From CAYMZZ01 sp046297935 (GTDB lineage: Bacteria; Bacteroidota; Bacteroidia; Chitinophagales; Chitinophagaceae): 64,000 bases of DNA. Location: positions 62,001-126,000 of the forward strand of contig JBKBHA010000005.1 in NCBI GenBank assembly GCA_046297935.1, in the 5' to 3' direction. The translations under genes were made by a program, and so were the position numbers. Shown in pieces: positions 63,027 through 64,000 of this stretch (positions are counted from its first letter, which is position 1; each line of letters opens with the position of its first letter). The notes beneath the pieces are model-generated. The model saw only the letters and a program-made list of their open reading frames with translations, did not search any database and was not told the DNA's origin.

Positions 63027-64000
63027 ATGAAAAAGGAAATGATTATGAAAAAGAACAGCTTAATATACCTTCTTGCCGGCGCCATTTTCCTGGGTGGCTG
63101 TAAGAAGCAGCTCGAACAATACGACCCTGAGTCGATCAGCGAGGGTAATGCCTTTCAAACCATGGAGCACGTACAACTGGGTCTCAATGGAGTGATTGGT
63201 GGTTATGGTACTTATGTAAATGATATATATAAGTCAGCTTTGGTATCGGACGAAGCCAAAATTGGACCCGATAATGCCGGCCAGGGAGCCCTTACTTTCC
63301 GTTATCAGTACAGCTCCGACGGAACTACCGGTGGCGACGTAACTGCAGGCTACGGCCCATATTATGGGATGATCGATTTGGCTAATCGGATATTACCTCG
63401 GGTTTATGAAGTAACCGGCAATGTGTCGCAGGCTCGTCGCGATGAAGTGCGCGGCCAACTCCTGGGTATGCGTGCCATTGCGCATTTCAGCGTACTTCAG
63501 TCATTTGCCAAAAACTACGATCCGGCCGAGCAACTGGGTATTGCCATTGTGCTGGAGTCGAATCCCCTGGGACAAACAGGAAGAAGTACTATGGCTGAAT
63601 CGGTTGCCGCTATTGAAAAGGATCTGGCTGATGCTAAGGCGTTGATGCCAACTATCAGCAGTCCCGCCAATTTCCGTGACACGGTGTTGAACAAGGTAAA
63701 TATTGCTGCTTACCAGGCAAGGATAGCACTCTGGAAACGCGACTATGCTTCGGCTATCACATTCGCTACCGAAGTGATCAATTCTAATGTGAAACCTTTG
63801 GTAACCGGTGCAACATTCGCCGGTATCTGGACGGACGTCGAGAGTTTGAATACGAGTATACCGCAGGGCATTTCCGAAACACTGTTTCGGATTCGTTTCC
63901 TGACTGGTACTAATCTGGGTGGCTTATGGACAACCAATGGCAATCTCACCTATATTTCCCCGTCTGATAAACTGGTGAGTCTTTATGGTCCGAACGACAT
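63027..64000 (+). CDS. RagB/SusD family nutrient-binding lipoprotein, 5' part (cut by window edge)
   Basis: The first 324 codons of the SusD partner, which binds substrate and closes over SusC as a lid. ATG 63027 follows the SusC stop directly; ATG 63045 gives the signal MKKNSLIYLLAGAIFLGGC with lipid Cys near residue 19. SusD-type TPR helices are seen (YYGMIDLANRILPRVYEVTG, RGQLLGMRAIAHFSVLQSFA). The frame is open to base 64000 with no stop, so the C-terminal part is missing. Substrate is unknown. Confidence 0.94.
   Translation, partial: MKKEMIMKKNSLIYLLAGAIFLGGCKKQLEQYDPESISEGNAFQTMEHVQLGLNGVIGGYGTYVNDIYKSALVSDEAKIGPDNAGQGALTFRYQYSSDGTTGGDVTAGYGPYYGMIDLANRILPRVYEVTGNVSQARRDEVRGQLLGMRAIAHFSVLQSFAKNYDPAEQLGIAIVLESNPLGQTGRSTMAESVAAIEKDLADAKALMPTISSPANFRDTVLNKVNIAAYQARIALWKRDYASAITFATEVINSNVKPLVTGATFAGIWTDVESLNTSIPQGISETLFRIRFLTGTNLGGLWTTNGNLTYISPSDKLVSLYGPND

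Noticed and set aside
1..64000. tRNA or rRNA genes
   Set aside because: I looked for T-loop patterns (GTTCGAATC and GTTCGATTC) in the spacers and saw no cloverleaf candidate; this was by eye, so tRNAscan should confirm.

Overview
The window is a contiguous piece of a Bacteroidota chromosome, most likely family Chitinophagaceae. The evidence is a SusC/SusD pair at the right edge, a PorZ-type protein of the type IX secretion system, SprB and two-component propeller repeats, RicT/PSP1, a DUF5777 barrel, the gene order birA-rsfS-ftsH-LUD, frequent TTG/GTG starts without clear Shine-Dalgarno sites, and several TAnnTTTG promoter elements close to start codons. Species cannot be named from sequence alone. 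No rRNA, tRNA, CRISPR array, prophage or transposase was found.

Layout. 1-9.7 kb: the 3' part of radA, a ComF-like gene, a beta-helix lipoprotein, a cluster of OsmC, small lipoprotein and DoxX genes, glutathione peroxidase, DNA polymerase III delta' and RicT. They are separated by unusually repeat-rich spacers: CGCAGAGG long inverted repeats, GATGCATCGC palindromes, and a CAACAATTCAAC tract. 9.7-16 kb: cell-wall genes (a GH3-serine hydrolase fusion and a PBP4-like peptidase) around mutL. 16-26 kb: a Gfo/Idh oxidoreductase, an arginase-fold protein with a degenerate metal site, pheS, a secreted protein, an EamA transporter, purH and comEC. 26-28.7 kb: an unrecognised soluble protein, a 7-TM protein, a minimal sensor kinase and a NarL-type regulator. 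28.7-32.3 kb: carB, without its allosteric domain and flanked by purine-tract repeats. 32.3-41 kb: an M23 peptidase, a PrxQ peroxiredoxin, a propeller histidine kinase with its regulator, a HEYTH protein translationally coupled to that regulator, and a DUF389 protein. 41-45.6 kb: envelope genes (DUF5777 barrel, SprB-cytochrome lipoprotein, sigma factor with a membrane/barrel partner). 45.6-57.3 kb: birA, rsfS, ftsH, LUD, GGCT-like, LpxH-like, propeller protein, MscS, thioredoxin-like, MerR, recO and porZ. 57.4-64 kb: an MMPL/RND exporter and the SusC/SusD pair, cut by the window edge.

Most genes are housekeeping or envelope functions. The best candidate for an undescribed system is 26062-28740. 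A soluble protein of a family I cannot name precedes, across a strong terminator, a tight operon of a 7-TM protein, a histidine kinase with almost no sensor domain, and a response regulator. The 7-TM protein plausibly supplies the sensing. Other points of note are enzymes with altered active-site motifs (arginase fold, MutL endonuclease motif, CarB without its MGS domain, a WCGDS thioredoxin fold), a hairpin abutting the DUF5777 start codon, and several families of long inverted repeats in the spacers.
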